Shown here: in pieces, positions 33,378 through 44,162 of the stretch
Layout: every line of letters starts with the position of its first letter
Numbering within the stretch: the first letter of the stretch is position 1
From: Brevibacillus fulvus
Lineage (GTDB): Bacteria > Bacillota > Bacilli > Brevibacillales > Brevibacillaceae
Reading direction: 5' to 3'
DNA length: 64,000 bases
NCBI RefSeq assembly: GCF_016908525.1
Contig: NZ_JAFBEB010000002.1
Coordinates: 336,392-400,391 of the forward strand
The notes under the pieces: model-generated
The model's input: the letters and a program-made list of their open reading frames with translations, nothing else
What the model was told of the DNA's origin: nothing
Database searches by the model: none
Made by a program: the position numbers and the translations under genes

Positions 33378-34385
33378 TTGCGAATTGCTTTAGATGTCAT
33401 GGGGGGCGATCATGCTCCTCAAAGTAATGTGGAAGGGGCACTTCAGGCGATAAAGGAGGACCCGCTGCTTACCGTCGTGCTGGTCGGAAATGAACAAGCG
33501 ATCAGGGCTCACTTGCCTGCGGAAATTCCGGCAGGGATCGAAATCCGCGGCACGACGGAAGTGATTGAAGCCGAAGATGAACCGGTGAAAGCGGTTCGCC
33601 GCAAAAAGGACGCTTCGCTCGTCGTTGCCGTTAATCTGGCAAAAGAGCAACAGGTGGAAACGGTCATCTCGGCGGGCAACACAGGCGCGCTGATGACTGC
33701 CGGGTTGCTGATCGCCGGGCGGATGCCGGGGATTGAACGCCCTGCCTTGGTTGCCTTGATTCCAACTTTGAGCGGAAAGATAACGCTGGCCTTGGACGTG
33801 GGCGCCAATATGGACGCCAAACCTGTTCACTTGCTGCAATATGCCGTGATGGGCAGTCTCTATGCCGAGAAGGTGCTTGGCTTTGAACAAGCGAGAGTCG
33901 GACTGTTGAACGTCGGCACAGAAGCGGCGAAAGGAAATGAACTATCCAAAGCAACCTTTCCTTTGCTGTCTAAGGCAAATGTGAATTTCATCGGAAATGT
34001 GGAAGCGCGCGATCTGATGCAAGGCGCATGCGATGTATTGGTTTGCGACGGGTTTGTCGGCAATGTGCTGCTGAAAGCGGCCGAAGGTGTAGCCACCTCT
34101 ATTTTTTCCCGGTTGAAAAAGGAACTGACTTCCGGTTTGCTGAACAAAATGGCTGCGCTGATTCTGAAACCGAGCCTGTACCGTTTTAAAAACACGCTGG
34201 ACTACGCGGAGTATGGGGGAGCGCCGTTATTGGGGCTTCGCTACCCGATTTTCAAGGCACACGGATCATCGGATGCCCGTGCGATCAAAAATGCAATTTT
34301 AGCGGCAGCCCGCTTTGTCAAACAAGATGTAAACAGCTACATTCAGCAAGAATTGAATAAAGAGATCTATCGAGAAAGCGAGTGA
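33378..34385 (+). CDS. plsX: Phosphate acyltransferase PlsX
   Basis: 335 aa, beginning MRIALDVMGGDHAPQSNVEGA as in PlsX. It has AGNTGALM and the CDGFVGNVLLKAAEG substrate loop. It converts acyl-ACP to acyl-phosphate for PlsY, the first step toward phosphatidic acid. The TTG start at 33378 follows an AGAGGGGG RBS. Its stop overlaps the fabH start by 4 bp. Confidence 0.96.
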   Translation: MRIALDVMGGDHAPQSNVEGALQAIKEDPLLTVVLVGNEQAIRAHLPAEIPAGIEIRGTTEVIEAEDEPVKAVRRKKDASLVVAVNLAKEQQVETVISAGNTGALMTAGLLIAGRMPGIERPALVALIPTLSGKITLALDVGANMDAKPVHLLQYAVMGSLYAEKVLGFEQARVGLLNVGTEAAKGNELSKATFPLLSKANVNFIGNVEARDLMQGACDVLVCDGFVGNVLLKAAEGVATSIFSRLKKELTSGLLNKMAALILKPSLYRFKNTLDYAEYGGAPLLGLRYPIFKAHGSSDARAIKNAILAAARFVKQDVNSYIQQELNKEIYRESE

Positions 34386-35395
34386 AGATGATGAAGGGGT
34401 TGCGTTCCGTAGGCATACTCGCCACCGGCTCCTATGTGCCGGAAAAGGTGCTGACCAATTTTGACCTGGAACAAATGGTTGAGACATCGGATGAATGGAT
34501 TGTCACCAGAACGGGAATCCGCGAACGAAGAATCAGCTCGGCAGAGCAGGCATCGTCGGATCTGGCCTATGAAGCCGCAAAGAAAGCATTGCAAAAAGCA
34601 AACATCAGCGCCGAAGAGCTGGATATGATTATCGTCGCTACGGTCACGCCGGACACGATGTTCCCCTCTACCGCCTGTCTGCTGCAAGAACGGCTGGGGG
34701 CGAAAAAAGCGTCTGCGTTGGATGTGTCAGCCGCTTGCACCGGTTTTCTGTACGGCATTACGACCGCTGCGCAGTTTATCGCCAATGGCATGTACAAATA
34801 CGTGCTGGTGATCGGGGTCGAGACATTATCCAAAATCACCAATTATCAGGACCGCAATACGTGCGTCTTGTTCGGAGACGGAGCCGGTGCGGCCGTGCTT
34901 GGCCCGGTTGGCGAAGGGTATGGGTTCCAAGCCTTTGATCTGGGGGCTGACGGTTCCGGCGGCCCGTTGCTGTCGCAGCCGGCTGGCGGATCGCGGATTC
35001 CGGCCTCTGCTGAATCGGTGCAGCAAAATCTCCACTACATTTCCATGGTGGGCGGCGAAGTGTTCAAATTTGCTGTTCGGGTGATGAATGCAGCGACGGA
35101 AAAGGTGCTGCAAAAAGCCGGATTGGACAAAGAGCAGATCGATTTGCTCGTACCGCACCAAGCCAATCTGCGCATTATCGATTCAGCCGTCAAGCGCTTT
35201 GGCTTGTCGCAGGATAAAGTGATCGTCAATCTCGACCGCTACGGAAACATGTCATCTGCCTCCATTCCGGTCGCTTTGGATGAAGCGATTGAAGCGGGAC
35301 GTGTCAAGGAGGGGGACAATGTTGTCCTCGTCGGCTTCGGTGGAGGATTGACCTGGGGAGCGGCACTGCTCAAATGGTCGAGCAAACAAGCGTAA
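34382..35395 (+). CDS. fabH: Beta-ketoacyl-ACP synthase III
   Basis: 337 aa. The catalytic triad is intact: Cys119 in DVSAACTGF, His in PHQANLRI, and Asn in LDRYGNMSSAS. It condenses acyl-CoA with malonyl-ACP to start chains; the branched-chain preference typical of Bacillales is likely. GTG 34382 (GTGA overlap with plsX) or ATG 34388/34391 could be the start, as the RBS is poor. Confidence 0.95.
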   Translation: MKMMKGLRSVGILATGSYVPEKVLTNFDLEQMVETSDEWIVTRTGIRERRISSAEQASSDLAYEAAKKALQKANISAEELDMIIVATVTPDTMFPSTACLLQERLGAKKASALDVSAACTGFLYGITTAAQFIANGMYKYVLVIGVETLSKITNYQDRNTCVLFGDGAGAAVLGPVGEGYGFQAFDLGADGSGGPLLSQPAGGSRIPASAESVQQNLHYISMVGGEVFKFAVRVMNAATEKVLQKAGLDKEQIDLLVPHQANLRIIDSAVKRFGLSQDKVIVNLDRYGNMSSASIPVALDEAIEAGRVKEGDNVVLVGFGGGLTWGAALLKWSSKQA

Positions 35396-35409
35396 AGGAG
35401 AACAAAACA

Positions 35410-36354
35410 ATGGGAAAAATCGCGTTTGTTTTTCCGGGACAGGGATCCCAATTTGTCGGGATGGGAGCCGAACTGGTGCAACAGTCTTCGGCAGCCCGCG
35501 ATATTTTTCAACAGGCTGATGAAGCATTGGGCTTTGCTTTGTCGACACTTTGTTTTAACGGCCCGGAAGAGGAGTTGCGCCTTACCGCTAACACACAACC
35601 GGCGATCTTGACGATGAGCGTCGCGGTATTGGCCGCATTGCGGGAAAAGACGGGGGTAACTCCCGATTATGTTGCGGGGCACAGCTTGGGTGAGTATTCC
35701 GCGCTTGTTGCTGCCGGTTCGCTGTCGTTTCGCGATGCGGTGAAAGTCGTTCGTGCTCGCGGACAATTTATGGAAGAGGCGGTTCCGGCTGGGCAAGGAA
35801 GCATGGCGGCGGTGCTTGGCATGGAGCGGGCAGCGTTGGGCGAAATTTGCGCGCAAGTCAGCGCCTCCGGCCATCCGGTTCAGTTGGCGAATTTAAATTC
35901 TCCCGGGCAAATTGTCATTTCCGGAAGTGCGGAAGGGGTCAAACTGGCCGGCGAACAAGCCAAAGCAAATGGCGCAAAACGGGTTTTGCCGTTAAACGTA
36001 AGCGGTCCTTTCCACTCCAGCTTGATGAAACCGGCCGCGGAAAAATTGCGTAACACGCTGCAAGAGGTTACCGTAGCGGATGCGGCTGTGCCGGTTGTGG
36101 CCAATGTCACCGCTCGTCCCGTAACGGATGCGGGACAGATTGCCGCTCAGCTGGTAGAACAGGTAGCCGCTCCGGTATTATGGGAAGATTCGGTTCAATG
36201 GATGGTCGAACAAGGGGTATCGACGTTTGTCGAGATAGGTCCAGGCAAAGTGTTGGCGGGACTAATCAAAAAAATTGCGCCCGCCGACGGGAACATTTTT
36301 TCAGTTCAAGACATGGATTCCCTAAATCAACTGTTGGACGGAGGGGTTTTGTGA
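35410..36354 (+). CDS. fabD: Malonyl-CoA:ACP transacylase
   Basis: 314 aa. GQGSQ near the N-terminus, nucleophile Ser92 in [11 protein letters not shown], and the catalytic His in SGPFHSSLM are present. It loads malonyl groups onto AcpP. The ATG at 35410 follows AAAGGAG, 14 bp after fabH. The stop overlaps the fabG GTG start by 4 bp. Confidence 0.96.
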   Translation: MGKIAFVFPGQGSQFVGMGAELVQQSSAARDIFQQADEALGFALSTLCFNGPEEELRLTANTQPAILTMSVAVLAALREKTGVTPDYVAGHSLGEYSALVAAGSLSFRDAVKVVRARGQFMEEAVPAGQGSMAAVLGMERAALGEICAQVSASGHPVQLANLNSPGQIVISGSAEGVKLAGEQAKANGAKRVLPLNVSGPFHSSLMKPAAEKLRNTLQEVTVADAAVPVVANVTARPVTDAGQIAAQLVEQVAAPVLWEDSVQWMVEQGVSTFVEIGPGKVLAGLIKKIAPADGNIFSVQDMDSLNQLLDGGVL

Positions 36355-37097
36355 GTACTTTGACGGGTAAAACGGCGCTGGTCACCGGCGCATCTCGCGG
36401 GATTGGCCGCGCGATCGCCCTGCGCTTGGCCGAGGCAGGTGCGGATGTCGTGATCAATTACGCGGGCAGTGAGGCGGCAGCGGCTGAAACCGCAGCCAAG
36501 GTGAAAGAGATGGGCCGGGAAGCGTTGATCGTTCGGGCCAATGTGGCCAACGGCGAGGAAGTCAACGAGATGTTCAAGGCAGCGTTGGACCGGTTCGGTA
36601 AAATTGACATTTTGGTCAACAACGCCGGCATCACCCGGGATAATCTGATCATGCGGATGAAAGAGGAAGAATGGGATGAGGTGATCAACACCAACCTGAA
36701 AGGTGTGTTCAACTGCATCAAGGCTGCCACTCGTCCGATGATGAAGCAGCGTTCCGGAAAAATCATCAATATTACTTCCGTGGTGGGAGTATTGGGCAAT
36801 CCCGGGCAAGCGAACTATGTCGCCGCCAAAGCCGGCGTGATCGGGCTGACCAAAACTTCGGCGCGCGAGCTTGCTTCGCGGGGGATTACGGTCAACGCGA
36901 TTGCACCCGGCTTTATTGCTACCGATATGACGGATCAGTTGTCGGAAGAGCTGAAATCGGCGATGTTGACGCAAATCCCGCTGGGCAGACTGGGACAGGC
37001 GGAAGAGATTGCCCAAGTAGTTTGCTTCCTGGCCTCTCCGGCAGCAGATTACATGACAGGCCAAACGTTGCACGTCGACGGCGGCATGTACATGTAA
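36351..37097 (+). CDS. fabG: 3-oxoacyl-ACP reductase FabG
   Basis: 248-aa short-chain dehydrogenase. It has the NADPH site [19 protein letters not shown], and the catalytic Ser143, Tyr156 and Lys160 ([16 protein letters not shown]). It reduces beta-ketoacyl-ACP in each elongation cycle. The GTG at 36351 has GGAGGGG upstream and forms GTGA with the fabD stop. Confidence 0.96.
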   Translation: MSTLTGKTALVTGASRGIGRAIALRLAEAGADVVINYAGSEAAAAETAAKVKEMGREALIVRANVANGEEVNEMFKAALDRFGKIDILVNNAGITRDNLIMRMKEEEWDEVINTNLKGVFNCIKAATRPMMKQRSGKIINITSVVGVLGNPGQANYVAAKAGVIGLTKTSARELASRGITVNAIAPGFIATDMTDQLSEELKSAMLTQIPLGRLGQAEEIAQVVCFLASPAADYMTGQTLHVDGGMYM

Positions 37098-37182
37098 ACT
37101 GGCGTCGAATTTTCTTGGATGATTCCAAACTGGTTTTTCGTTCAAGCTTCTCGTATAATACGGGAGAGGGGGTGAAGCAAAA

Positions 37183-37416
37183 ATGGCTGATACATTTGAC
37201 CGTGTGAAAAAAATCATCGTCGACCGCTTGGGCGTAGATGAATCCAAAATCACGCTGGAAGCTTCTTTCAAAGAAGATCTTGGCGCCGATTCTCTGGATG
37301 TTGTCGAACTCGTGATGGAGCTGGAAGATGAGTTTGATATGGAAATTTCCGATGAAGATGCGGAAAAAATCACATCCGTGGGTGAAGTAGTAAAATACAT
37401 AGAGGCCCACAAATAA
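37183..37416 (+). CDS. acpP: Acyl carrier protein
   Basis: A 77-aa acidic four-helix protein with the phosphopantetheine Ser37 in [12 protein letters not shown]. Its RBS is GAGGGGGTGA. A TATAAT at 37154-37159 without a good -35 suggests an extra promoter in the 85-bp gap after fabG, which would allow the higher expression ACP needs. Confidence 0.97.
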   Translation: MADTFDRVKKIIVDRLGVDESKITLEASFKEDLGADSLDVVELVMELEDEFDMEISDEDAEKITSVGEVVKYIEAHK

Positions 37417-37503
37417 GAAAACGAGAAGCTCCCTCTGCAAGGAGATGGCTTTTTCCGATCGCTCCGTGAAGCTTTGCGAGCGGAAGATTGGATTCATTGA
37501 TGC

Positions 37504-37530
37504 AGGAGTCCCGTAATTTGCGGGACTCCT
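37504..37530 (+). terminator. Hairpin between acpP and fabF
   Basis: Perfect 10-bp stem AGGAGTCCCG / CGGGACTCCT with 7-nt loop and no T-run, probably a partial terminator or processing site. A weaker imperfect hairpin with TTTTT lies at about 37430-37456. Confidence 0.55.
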
Positions 37531-37626
37531 CCCTTACCATTGAGCCATTTTTTATTCATTTTTGGGATTTTGCTTTTTTTGCATAAATAGGAAGCGTCTA
37601 GCTGATTTTATATAGAGGTGATCGTA

Positions 37627-38868
37627 ATGAAGCGAAGAGTGGTGATTACCGGAGTTGGCGTAATTTCACCTGTTGGCAATAATGCGTCTGCGTTTTGGGA
37701 GAGTTTATTGGAGGGGAAATCCGGAATTGATAAAATTACGGCTTTCGACGCTTCCGAATACCCGACTCAAATCGCTGGTGAAGTTAAGGATTTTCATCCG
37801 GAAGAGTTTATGGACAAAAAAGAGGTTCGACGTACAGACCGATTCGTACAGTTCGCAATGGCAGCTTCCAAAATGGCACTAGAGAATGCCAAGTTGGAGA
37901 TTTCGCCTGAGATAGCGGAACGAGTTGGTGTATACATCGGATCAGGGATCGGCGGATTGGCCACATGGGAAGAACAGCATTCGACCCTTGTGGAAAAAGG
38001 CCCGCGCCGGGTCAGCCCGTTCTTTATTCCGATGATGATCGGAAACATGGCCTCCGGGCTGGTCTCCATCGAGTTCGGTGCCAAAGGGCCGACTTCCAGC
38101 GCCATTACCGCCTGTGCAACCGGAACGAATGCCATTGGCGACGCTTTCCGTCTCATTCAGTTGGGACAGGCAGATGTGATGATCACCGGGGGAGCGGAAG
38201 CAACGATCCGTCCGATGGCAATGGCCGGTTTCTGCTCGATGAAAGCGATGTCCACGCGAAATGATGAGCCGCAAAAAGCCAGCCGTCCGTTTGATCGCGA
38301 CCGTGACGGTTTTGTGATGGGCGAAGGTGCAGGCGTGATCGTGTTGGAAGAACTGGAACACGCTCTGCAACGCGGCGCGACGATTATCGCAGAAGTGATT
38401 GGATACGGAATGAGCGCTGATGCCCACCATATAACAGCTCCGCCGGAAGATGGCGAAGGGGCCGCTCGCTGCATGAGTGCAGCCTTGCGCGATGCCGGAA
38501 TTGAACCGACAGAAGTTGGCTACATTAATGCACACGGAACATCCACCGATATTGGCGACAAGGCGGAGACACGGGCGATCAAAACCGTTTTTGGCGAACA
38601 TGCGTATCACTTGGCTGTAAGTTCAACCAAGTCGATGACGGGACACTTGCTGGGGGCGACCGGTGGTATTGAAGCGATTGCGACGGCGTTTGCCTTGCGC
38701 GATCAAATCCTTCCGCCGACAATCAACCTGGAGAATCCGGACCCTGATTGTGATTTGGATTATGTGCCGAACAAAGCGCGCAAAGCAGAGGTCAATGTGG
38801 GTATTTCCAATACGTTTGGCTTTGGCGGGCATAACGCGTCGATTGTATTAAAACGCTACGAAGCATAA
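37627..38868 (+). CDS. fabF: Beta-ketoacyl-ACP synthase II
   Basis: 413 aa. The Cys-His-His triad is in [11 protein letters not shown] (Cys163), [11 protein letters not shown] and [12 protein letters not shown]. It elongates acyl chains and adjusts membrane fluidity. It has its own RBS (AGAGGTGA), about 210 bp after acpP. No FapR site is seen directly upstream, so it may depend on read-through or a separate promoter. Confidence 0.96.
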   Translation: MKRRVVITGVGVISPVGNNASAFWESLLEGKSGIDKITAFDASEYPTQIAGEVKDFHPEEFMDKKEVRRTDRFVQFAMAASKMALENAKLEISPEIAERVGVYIGSGIGGLATWEEQHSTLVEKGPRRVSPFFIPMMIGNMASGLVSIEFGAKGPTSSAITACATGTNAIGDAFRLIQLGQADVMITGGAEATIRPMAMAGFCSMKAMSTRNDEPQKASRPFDRDRDGFVMGEGAGVIVLEELEHALQRGATIIAEVIGYGMSADAHHITAPPEDGEGAARCMSAALRDAGIEPTEVGYINAHGTSTDIGDKAETRAIKTVFGEHAYHLAVSSTKSMTGHLLGATGGIEAIATAFALRDQILPPTINLENPDPDCDLDYVPNKARKAEVNVGISNTFGFGGHNASIVLKRYEA

Positions 38869-38919
38869 ATTTTCTGCACGTTGTCAAAGGCAGGGCAGGA
38901 TCGAAATGGTGGTGAGGGT

Positions 38920-39606
38920 GTGAATTTTGCAGAGCTGCAAGAAAAAATTGGCGTTCAGTTTCACGACGAAAGCTTATTGCGGCAGGCATTCACCCATTCT
39001 TCCTATGTAAACGAACAACGAGGCAAACGGATTCAGGATAACGAGCGGCTGGAATTTCTCGGCGATGCCGTCTTGGAATTGACCGTTTCCAAGTTTCTCT
39101 ACCATACCTTTCCGAAGATGAGTGAAGGGGAAATGACAAAACTGCGCGCTGCGATTGTGTGCGAGCCTTCCTTGGTCAAGTTTGCAGAACTGCTGCAATT
39201 TGGCGAGTTGGTTTTGTTGGGCAAAGGAGAGGAACTGACTGGTGGGAGACAACGTCCGGCATTGCTCGCTGACGTGTTTGAAGCGTTTATTGGAGCGCTT
39301 TATTTGGATCAGGGTCTCGATGCAGTTTTTCAATTTCTGGAGAAATACGTGTATCCTCGCATTGACAAAGGGGATTTTGTCCGCGTGACGGATTTCAAAA
39401 GCCAATTGCAGGAACTCGTTCAGCAGGATAATTTGGGTGAAATTATCTACAGGATCGTGCAGGAAAAAGGGCCTGCGCACAATCGTGAATTCGTCTCTGA
39501 AGTTTTACTGAACAATCGATCGCTCGGCACCGGAACAGGCCGTTCGAAAAAAGAAGCAGAACAGCAGGCTGCTGCGCGCGCGCTGTTTGTACTGAGTGGA
39601 AAATAA
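38920..39606 (+). CDS. rnc: Ribonuclease III
   Basis: 228 aa. The catalytic signature [14 protein letters not shown] is intact, and a C-terminal double-stranded-RNA-binding domain is present ([21 protein letters not shown] ... [16 protein letters not shown]). It processes rRNA precursors and other duplex RNA. The GTG at 38920 follows GGTGAGG; an upstream TTG at 38881 has no RBS. Confidence 0.94.
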   Translation: MNFAELQEKIGVQFHDESLLRQAFTHSSYVNEQRGKRIQDNERLEFLGDAVLELTVSKFLYHTFPKMSEGEMTKLRAAIVCEPSLVKFAELLQFGELVLLGKGEELTGGRQRPALLADVFEAFIGALYLDQGLDAVFQFLEKYVYPRIDKGDFVRVTDFKSQLQELVQQDNLGEIIYRIVQEKGPAHNREFVSEVLLNNRSLGTGTGRSKKEAEQQAAARALFVLSGK

Positions 39607-39615
39607 TCGGTTAGC

Positions 39616-39648
39616 AGGGGCTCCCCGTTTGTGGGGGCCTCTTTTTTT
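39616..39648 (+). terminator. Rho-independent terminator of rnc
   Basis: Stem AGGGGCTCCCC / GGGGGCCTCT with seven T. Confidence 0.85.
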
Positions 39649-39776
39649 GTGGACAGATTGCTCATTTTTGGCGAGAGCCTGAATGGATTAAGTTCCAACT
39701 GAATATTGTGTTGAGAAGGAAGCGATTGGTAACGACAGCCATACCATCTCTGCAGGGAAAAGTTGGAGGAACGATT

Positions 39777-40172
39777 ATGCCGTGGTATGACTACATTTAT
39801 ATTGTACTGGCAGGAGCGTTTGGGGGAATACTGCACGCCATTTACTACAATGACGGGAAACTGCTGATGCCAAAACGAGTGCCCGACCTGGATGACCAGA
39901 GTCGGTATAATTATTCGCTTGGCTTCGTAGGAGACATTCTCTTGGGGATTGCCGCTGGTTTGATCGCAACGTTGCCGCTGGATTTGGAAAGAGCCAATGC
40001 GATCTATGTCTCGATGATTTCCGGATTTGCCGGAGGGGCCTTCATCGCCAAGGAAGCCAAAATGACCGAGGAAGTCAGGAGCAAGGTCGCCACCCAACTT
40101 CCGGATCTGCCCGCGCAGGAAGTATCGGAGGATGGTTTGATCCGCGTGGAAGTCACGAATGATGAGCATTAA
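39777..40172 (+). CDS. Small membrane protein, DUF4257-like
   Basis: 131 aa with two or three hydrophobic segments (YIYIVLAGAFGGILHAIYY, GFVGDILLGIAAGLIATLPL, MISGFAGGAFIAK) and a hydrophilic, acidic C-terminal tail. The Gly-rich helices resemble short DUF4257-type proteins of Bacillales, but the match is tentative. ATG 39777 has TTGGAGGA upstream. It lies between rnc and smc with a small helical gene following. Confidence 0.6.
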   Translation: MPWYDYIYIVLAGAFGGILHAIYYNDGKLLMPKRVPDLDDQSRYNYSLGFVGDILLGIAAGLIATLPLDLERANAIYVSMISGFAGGAFIAKEAKMTEEVRSKVATQLPDLPAQEVSEDGLIRVEVTNDEH

Positions 40173-40202
40173 TCTATATGGTTGAAATATGGAGGGATGG
40201 AG

Positions 40203-40379
40203 TTGAAAGCGAAACTGCTGTTGACCGAGGAAGAAGTCAAGCTTTACAAGGAATACAAGCGGCAAATTTTAAGTGCGCGCACCCGCAACGAGATCTATGC
40301 TTTGCAGAAAAAGGCGCTGTCCATCCTGGAGACAGGGAAAGCCCGTTATGTACAACGATTGGAACAGCAAGAAATTTGA
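40203..40379 (+). CDS. Small charged helical protein (58 aa)
   Basis: A cytosolic peptide, KAKLLLTEEEVKLYKEYKRQ and ALQKKALSILETGKARYVQRL, predicted to be two amphipathic helices. GGAGGG at 40191-40196 fits a TTG start at 40203 better than ATG 40197, which it touches. It follows the membrane protein gene by 30 bp, so the two may be cotranscribed. No family is recognised. Confidence 0.55.
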   Translation: MKAKLLLTEEEVKLYKEYKRQILSARTRNEIYALQKKALSILETGKARYVQRLEQQEI

Positions 40380-40552
40380 TTGGCTGCGAAAAGATCGGGG
40401 AAAGTCCTTCGACAAACGGAACTTCTATGATAAAATAGGTAAGTTAAAGGAATGTATTTCGCAAACGGCATCTGTCGGCAGCCGTGAACCATGGTGCCGG
40501 CCAGGTGCGCCGCTTGGCTTTCGGACAAGCGTAAATCTGGGAGGATTTGTAC

Positions 40553-43500
40553 ATGTACCTAAAACGCCTGGAGTTGGTAGGGTTTAAATCGTTTGCCGAT
40601 CGAACCGAAATGGAATTTGTCAAAGGCGTAACCGCAGTGGTTGGCCCAAACGGCAGCGGGAAGAGCAATGTGTCGGACTCGATTCGCTGGGTTTTGGGGG
40701 AACAGAGCGCCAAATCATTGCGCGGTGCGAAAATGGAGGACATCATTTTTGCCGGCAGCGATAAACGCAAGCCGTTGAACTATGCCGAAGTGACGCTCAC
40801 GCTGGACAACAGCGACCGGGCGCTGGACCTGGAATACAGTGAAGTCTCGATCACCCGCCGGGTTTACCGTTCGGGTGAAAGCGAATATTACATAAACAAA
40901 CGAGCCTGCCGGTTAAAAGACATCATGGAATTGTTCATGGATACCGGTTTGGGGAAAGAAGCCTATTCGATCATCGGTCAGGGGAAAATCGAGGAGATTC
41001 TCAGTACAAAAGCGGAGGACCGGCGGGGGATTTTTGAAGAAGCGGCCGGAATAGTCAAATACAAAAACCGCAAACGGGAAGCGGAGAAAAAGCTCGAGGA
41101 AACCGAGCAAAATCTCGTCCGCATCCACGATATCGTCAGCGAGATCAATGAGCAGATCGTACCGCTGCAAGAACAGGCGGAAACGGCGAAACAATATAAG
41201 GAATTGCATGAGCAGCTCGTAGAGCATGAGATTTCCCTCTATGTTCAGCAAATTGAAGCAACGCATGCCAAATGGGAAGAAGCGAGCGCACAGGTCGCCA
41301 GGCTGCAAGAGGAGCTGGTCGGCTATTCCACCAATGTCAGCAAGAAAGACTCCGATTTGGAACAGGCCCGTTTTCATGTCAGTCAGCTCGATCAGTCGCT
41401 GGAAGAGCTGCAACAAGTATTGCTGCAGGTCAGTGAGGAAACGGAAAAAGTGGAAGGCCAGCGCGAAGTACTGAAGGAGCGGCTGCGTAATCTCAGCTCC
41501 AACCGGCAGCAAACGATGGAGCAGATGCACCGCTTGACCGAGAAGCGGCAAAGCGTGGAAGAGCAGCTGGAAGAGGAACAGGCCAAGGCGGAAGAAACCA
41601 AGCAGCGTCTGGCTGAGGCGCAAGGTTCTTTGCTGGCCGCTGAAGCGGAATTTTCGGCCATGGTGCAAACGTTAACCGATGATGTGGAGCGGCTAAAAGG
41701 CGATTATTTTGAGAAGTTAAACGAAATGGCCGGCCTGCGCAACGAGATTCGCCATCAACAGCAATTGATCGAGACCAGTCAGGCGCGGATGGAACGGGTC
41801 ACACAGGAAAAGGAACGGCTGGAACAGGAAGAACAATCGCGCCTGCAGCGCTTGGCGGAGCAGCAGCGTTTGCTTGGCGAGATGGAACAAGCAATCGCGG
41901 ACACGCTTGCCGCATACAAGCAGCTGATGGAACGGGTGCGCGAAGGCCAGGCGCAGCTGGAACAGGCCCGCAGAGAGGTGCGTCATTGGGAACAAAGGCG
42001 TGAAGCCAACAAAAGCCGCCTGGATTTGATCAAGGAGATGCAGGCGGAATTTGCCGGTTTTCAACAAGGGGTCAAGGAAATCTTAAAAGCCCGCGAAAAA
42101 GGTTTTGCCGGCATTCACGGCGCTGTGGCTGAACTATTGGTCGTCCCGCAGCAGTATGAAACGGCGATCGAGGTGTCCTTGGGCGGTGCGCTGCAAAACG
42201 TCGTCGTTGACAATGAAGCGGCCGGTCGGGAAGCGATCGCCTATCTGAAAAAACATCATGCCGGACGAGCCACCTTTTTGCCGCTGGATGTCATCCGTTC
42301 CCGCAGCATTCAGGCGGAGGATCGGCGCATCATCGATCAGGAGGCGGGGGTTGTCGGCATCGCCAGCACACTGGTCTCATTTGATGAAAAGTATCGGTCG
42401 ATCATCGAATCGATGCTGGGCAATGTGATTGTTACGGAAACGCTGGAGCAGGCGAACCGCGTGGCGCGCCGCTGTGGTTATCGCTATCGGGTCGTCACCT
42501 TGGAGGGCGATATCGTCAATGCCGGCGGTTCGATGACCGGGGGGGCGGTGAAGAAAAACAGCGCCAACTTGCTGGGCCGCAATCGGCAGGCAGAAGAGCT
42601 GGAAGCCGAAATGGCGGAAATCGAGCGGCGGATTGCCGAGCAAAATCAGCGCTGTGAAACGTTGCAGCGCAAACTGGCCGATATGGAAGCCGAACAGGAA
42701 CAGCTGCGGTCGGACGGTGAAACCAAACGGCTCAAGGAACAGGAACTGAAAAGCGGTTTGCAACAGATTGAAGCGGAAGGCCGCAGGATCACGGAGCGGC
42801 TGCAATTGTTAACCATTGACGTGAATGGCTTCGCGCGTGAGATTGAGGAGGCTGACGCAAAGCTGCAGCAGTTGCAGGAAGCCTTGCAGCAAAAAGATGC
42901 GGAAGAAAAAGCGTTGCAAGCAACGATCCAGGAAGCGGAGGCAAAGCGTCAGGAACAACTCTCCCATAAGGAAGAGATGAACGAGCGGATTACCGGACTG
43001 AAAGTGCTTGACGCACAGGTCCAGCAAGAACACCGCTCGCGTCTGGAACAGATCGAGCGGCTGCGGCAAGAACGGGACACGCTGTTGCAAGAATGGGAGG
43101 AACTCAATGCAAACTTGGCGTCCTTCGATGAACTGGAAACGACGAACCAGTCGACGAGCAAGGAGCTCGAAGACAAAATTGCCGAATTGCGCCAAGATAA
43201 AGAGCGCGTAGCAGCGCTGATCCACGAACGGCGGGCGGAACGAGCCTCCTTGTTTGCCGTCCAGCAGCAGATGGAGAATGAGACCAAGGAATTGCGGAAA
43301 CAACTGAAAGCTGTGGAGGATCAGCTGCACCAGGAAGAAGTGAAGGCCAATCGCTTTGACGTAGAACTCGATCATCTGCTGAACAAGCTCTCGGAAGAGT
43401 ACGAAATCAGCTATGATTTGGCCAAGCAGAAATATCCGCCGCGCGCTGAGCTGGCCGAGACGCAACAACTGGTGAACCGCCTGAAAAAACAGATTGCCGA

Positions 43501-44125
43501 ACTGGGGACGGTAAACCTCGGGGCCATCGAGGAATATGAGCGTTTGTCGGAGCGATTCGAATTTCTGCATACACAGGAAGCCGATTTGAATGAAGCAAAA
43601 GAGATGCTCTACCAGGTGATTGAGGAGATGGACTCCGAGATGTCGCGCCGATTCAAGGAAACGTTCGAGGAAATCAGCGAACAGTTCCGCGATGTCTTCG
43701 TCCAACTGTTCGGCGGCGGACGAGCCGATCTGCTCCTGTCACAGCCGGACAATTTGCTGGAAACCGGAATCGACATCGTTGCCCAGCCGCCGGGCAAAAA
43801 GCTGCAAAATCTGGCGCTGCTGTCCGGGGGCGAACGCGCCTTGACGGCGATGGCGCTGCTGTTTGCCATTTTGCGGGTCAAACCTGTGCCCTTTTGCGTG
43901 CTGGATGAGGTGGAGGCGGCGCTCGATGAAGCGAATGTCGCCCGTTTCGCCGAATATATGCATGAGTTTAGCGCACAAACCCAGTTTATTTGCGTGACAC
44001 ACCGCAAAGGAACAATGGAGAGTGCCGACGTATTATATGGCATCACGATGCAAGAAGGCGGCGTCTCCAAGCTTGTCTCGGTGAAGCTGGAAGACACCAA
44101 AAAGTTAATCGAAAATATTTCATAA
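40553..44125 (+). CDS. smc: Chromosome segregation ATPase SMC
   Basis: 1190 aa, full length for SMC. Walker A GPNGSGKSN lies near residue 33. A long coiled coil is interrupted by a hinge at about 507-665 (FAGIHGAVAELLVV ... GGSMTGGAVKK), and a return coil follows. The ABC signature LSGGERALTAMALLFA is near 1090 and Walker B FCVLDEVEAALDEAN near 1112. With ScpA and ScpB it compacts and separates the origin regions. ATG 40553 has GGGAGGA upstream. It is followed by ftsY as in B. subtilis. Confidence 0.97.
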   Translation: MYLKRLELVGFKSFADRTEMEFVKGVTAVVGPNGSGKSNVSDSIRWVLGEQSAKSLRGAKMEDIIFAGSDKRKPLNYAEVTLTLDNSDRALDLEYSEVSITRRVYRSGESEYYINKRACRLKDIMELFMDTGLGKEAYSIIGQGKIEEILSTKAEDRRGIFEEAAGIVKYKNRKREAEKKLEETEQNLVRIHDIVSEINEQIVPLQEQAETAKQYKELHEQLVEHEISLYVQQIEATHAKWEEASAQVARLQEELVGYSTNVSKKDSDLEQARFHVSQLDQSLEELQQVLLQVSEETEKVEGQREVLKERLRNLSSNRQQTMEQMHRLTEKRQSVEEQLEEEQAKAEETKQRLAEAQGSLLAAEAEFSAMVQTLTDDVERLKGDYFEKLNEMAGLRNEIRHQQQLIETSQARMERVTQEKERLEQEEQSRLQRLAEQQRLLGEMEQAIADTLAAYKQLMERVREGQAQLEQARREVRHWEQRREANKSRLDLIKEMQAEFAGFQQGVKEILKAREKGFAGIHGAVAELLVVPQQYETAIEVSLGGALQNVVVDNEAAGREAIAYLKKHHAGRATFLPLDVIRSRSIQAEDRRIIDQEAGVVGIASTLVSFDEKYRSIIESMLGNVIVTETLEQANRVARRCGYRYRVVTLEGDIVNAGGSMTGGAVKKNSANLLGRNRQAEELEAEMAEIERRIAEQNQRCETLQRKLADMEAEQEQLRSDGETKRLKEQELKSGLQQIEAEGRRITERLQLLTIDVNGFAREIEEADAKLQQLQEALQQKDAEEKALQATIQEAEAKRQEQLSHKEEMNERITGLKVLDAQVQQEHRSRLEQIERLRQERDTLLQEWEELNANLASFDELETTNQSTSKELEDKIAELRQDKERVAALIHERRAERASLFAVQQQMENETKELRKQLKAVEDQLHQEEVKANRFDVELDHLLNKLSEEYEISYDLAKQKYPPRAELAETQQLVNRLKKQIAELGTVNLGAIEEYERLSERFEFLHTQEADLNEAKEMLYQVIEEMDSEMSRRFKETFEEISEQFRDVFVQLFGGGRADLLLSQPDNLLETGIDIVAQPPGKKLQNLALLSGGERALTAMALLFAILRVKPVPFCVLDEVEAALDEANVARFAEYMHEFSAQTQFICVTHRKGTMESADVLYGITMQEGGVSKLVSVKLEDTKKLIENIS

Positions 44126-44162
44126 ACGATTTTGAAAGCAAAACCGAATTGGGAGGATGGGC

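Noticed and set aside
36180..36350. Upstream extension of the fabG frame
   Set aside because: It overlaps fabD in another phase; the GTG at 36351 has a proper RBS and gives the standard FabG length.
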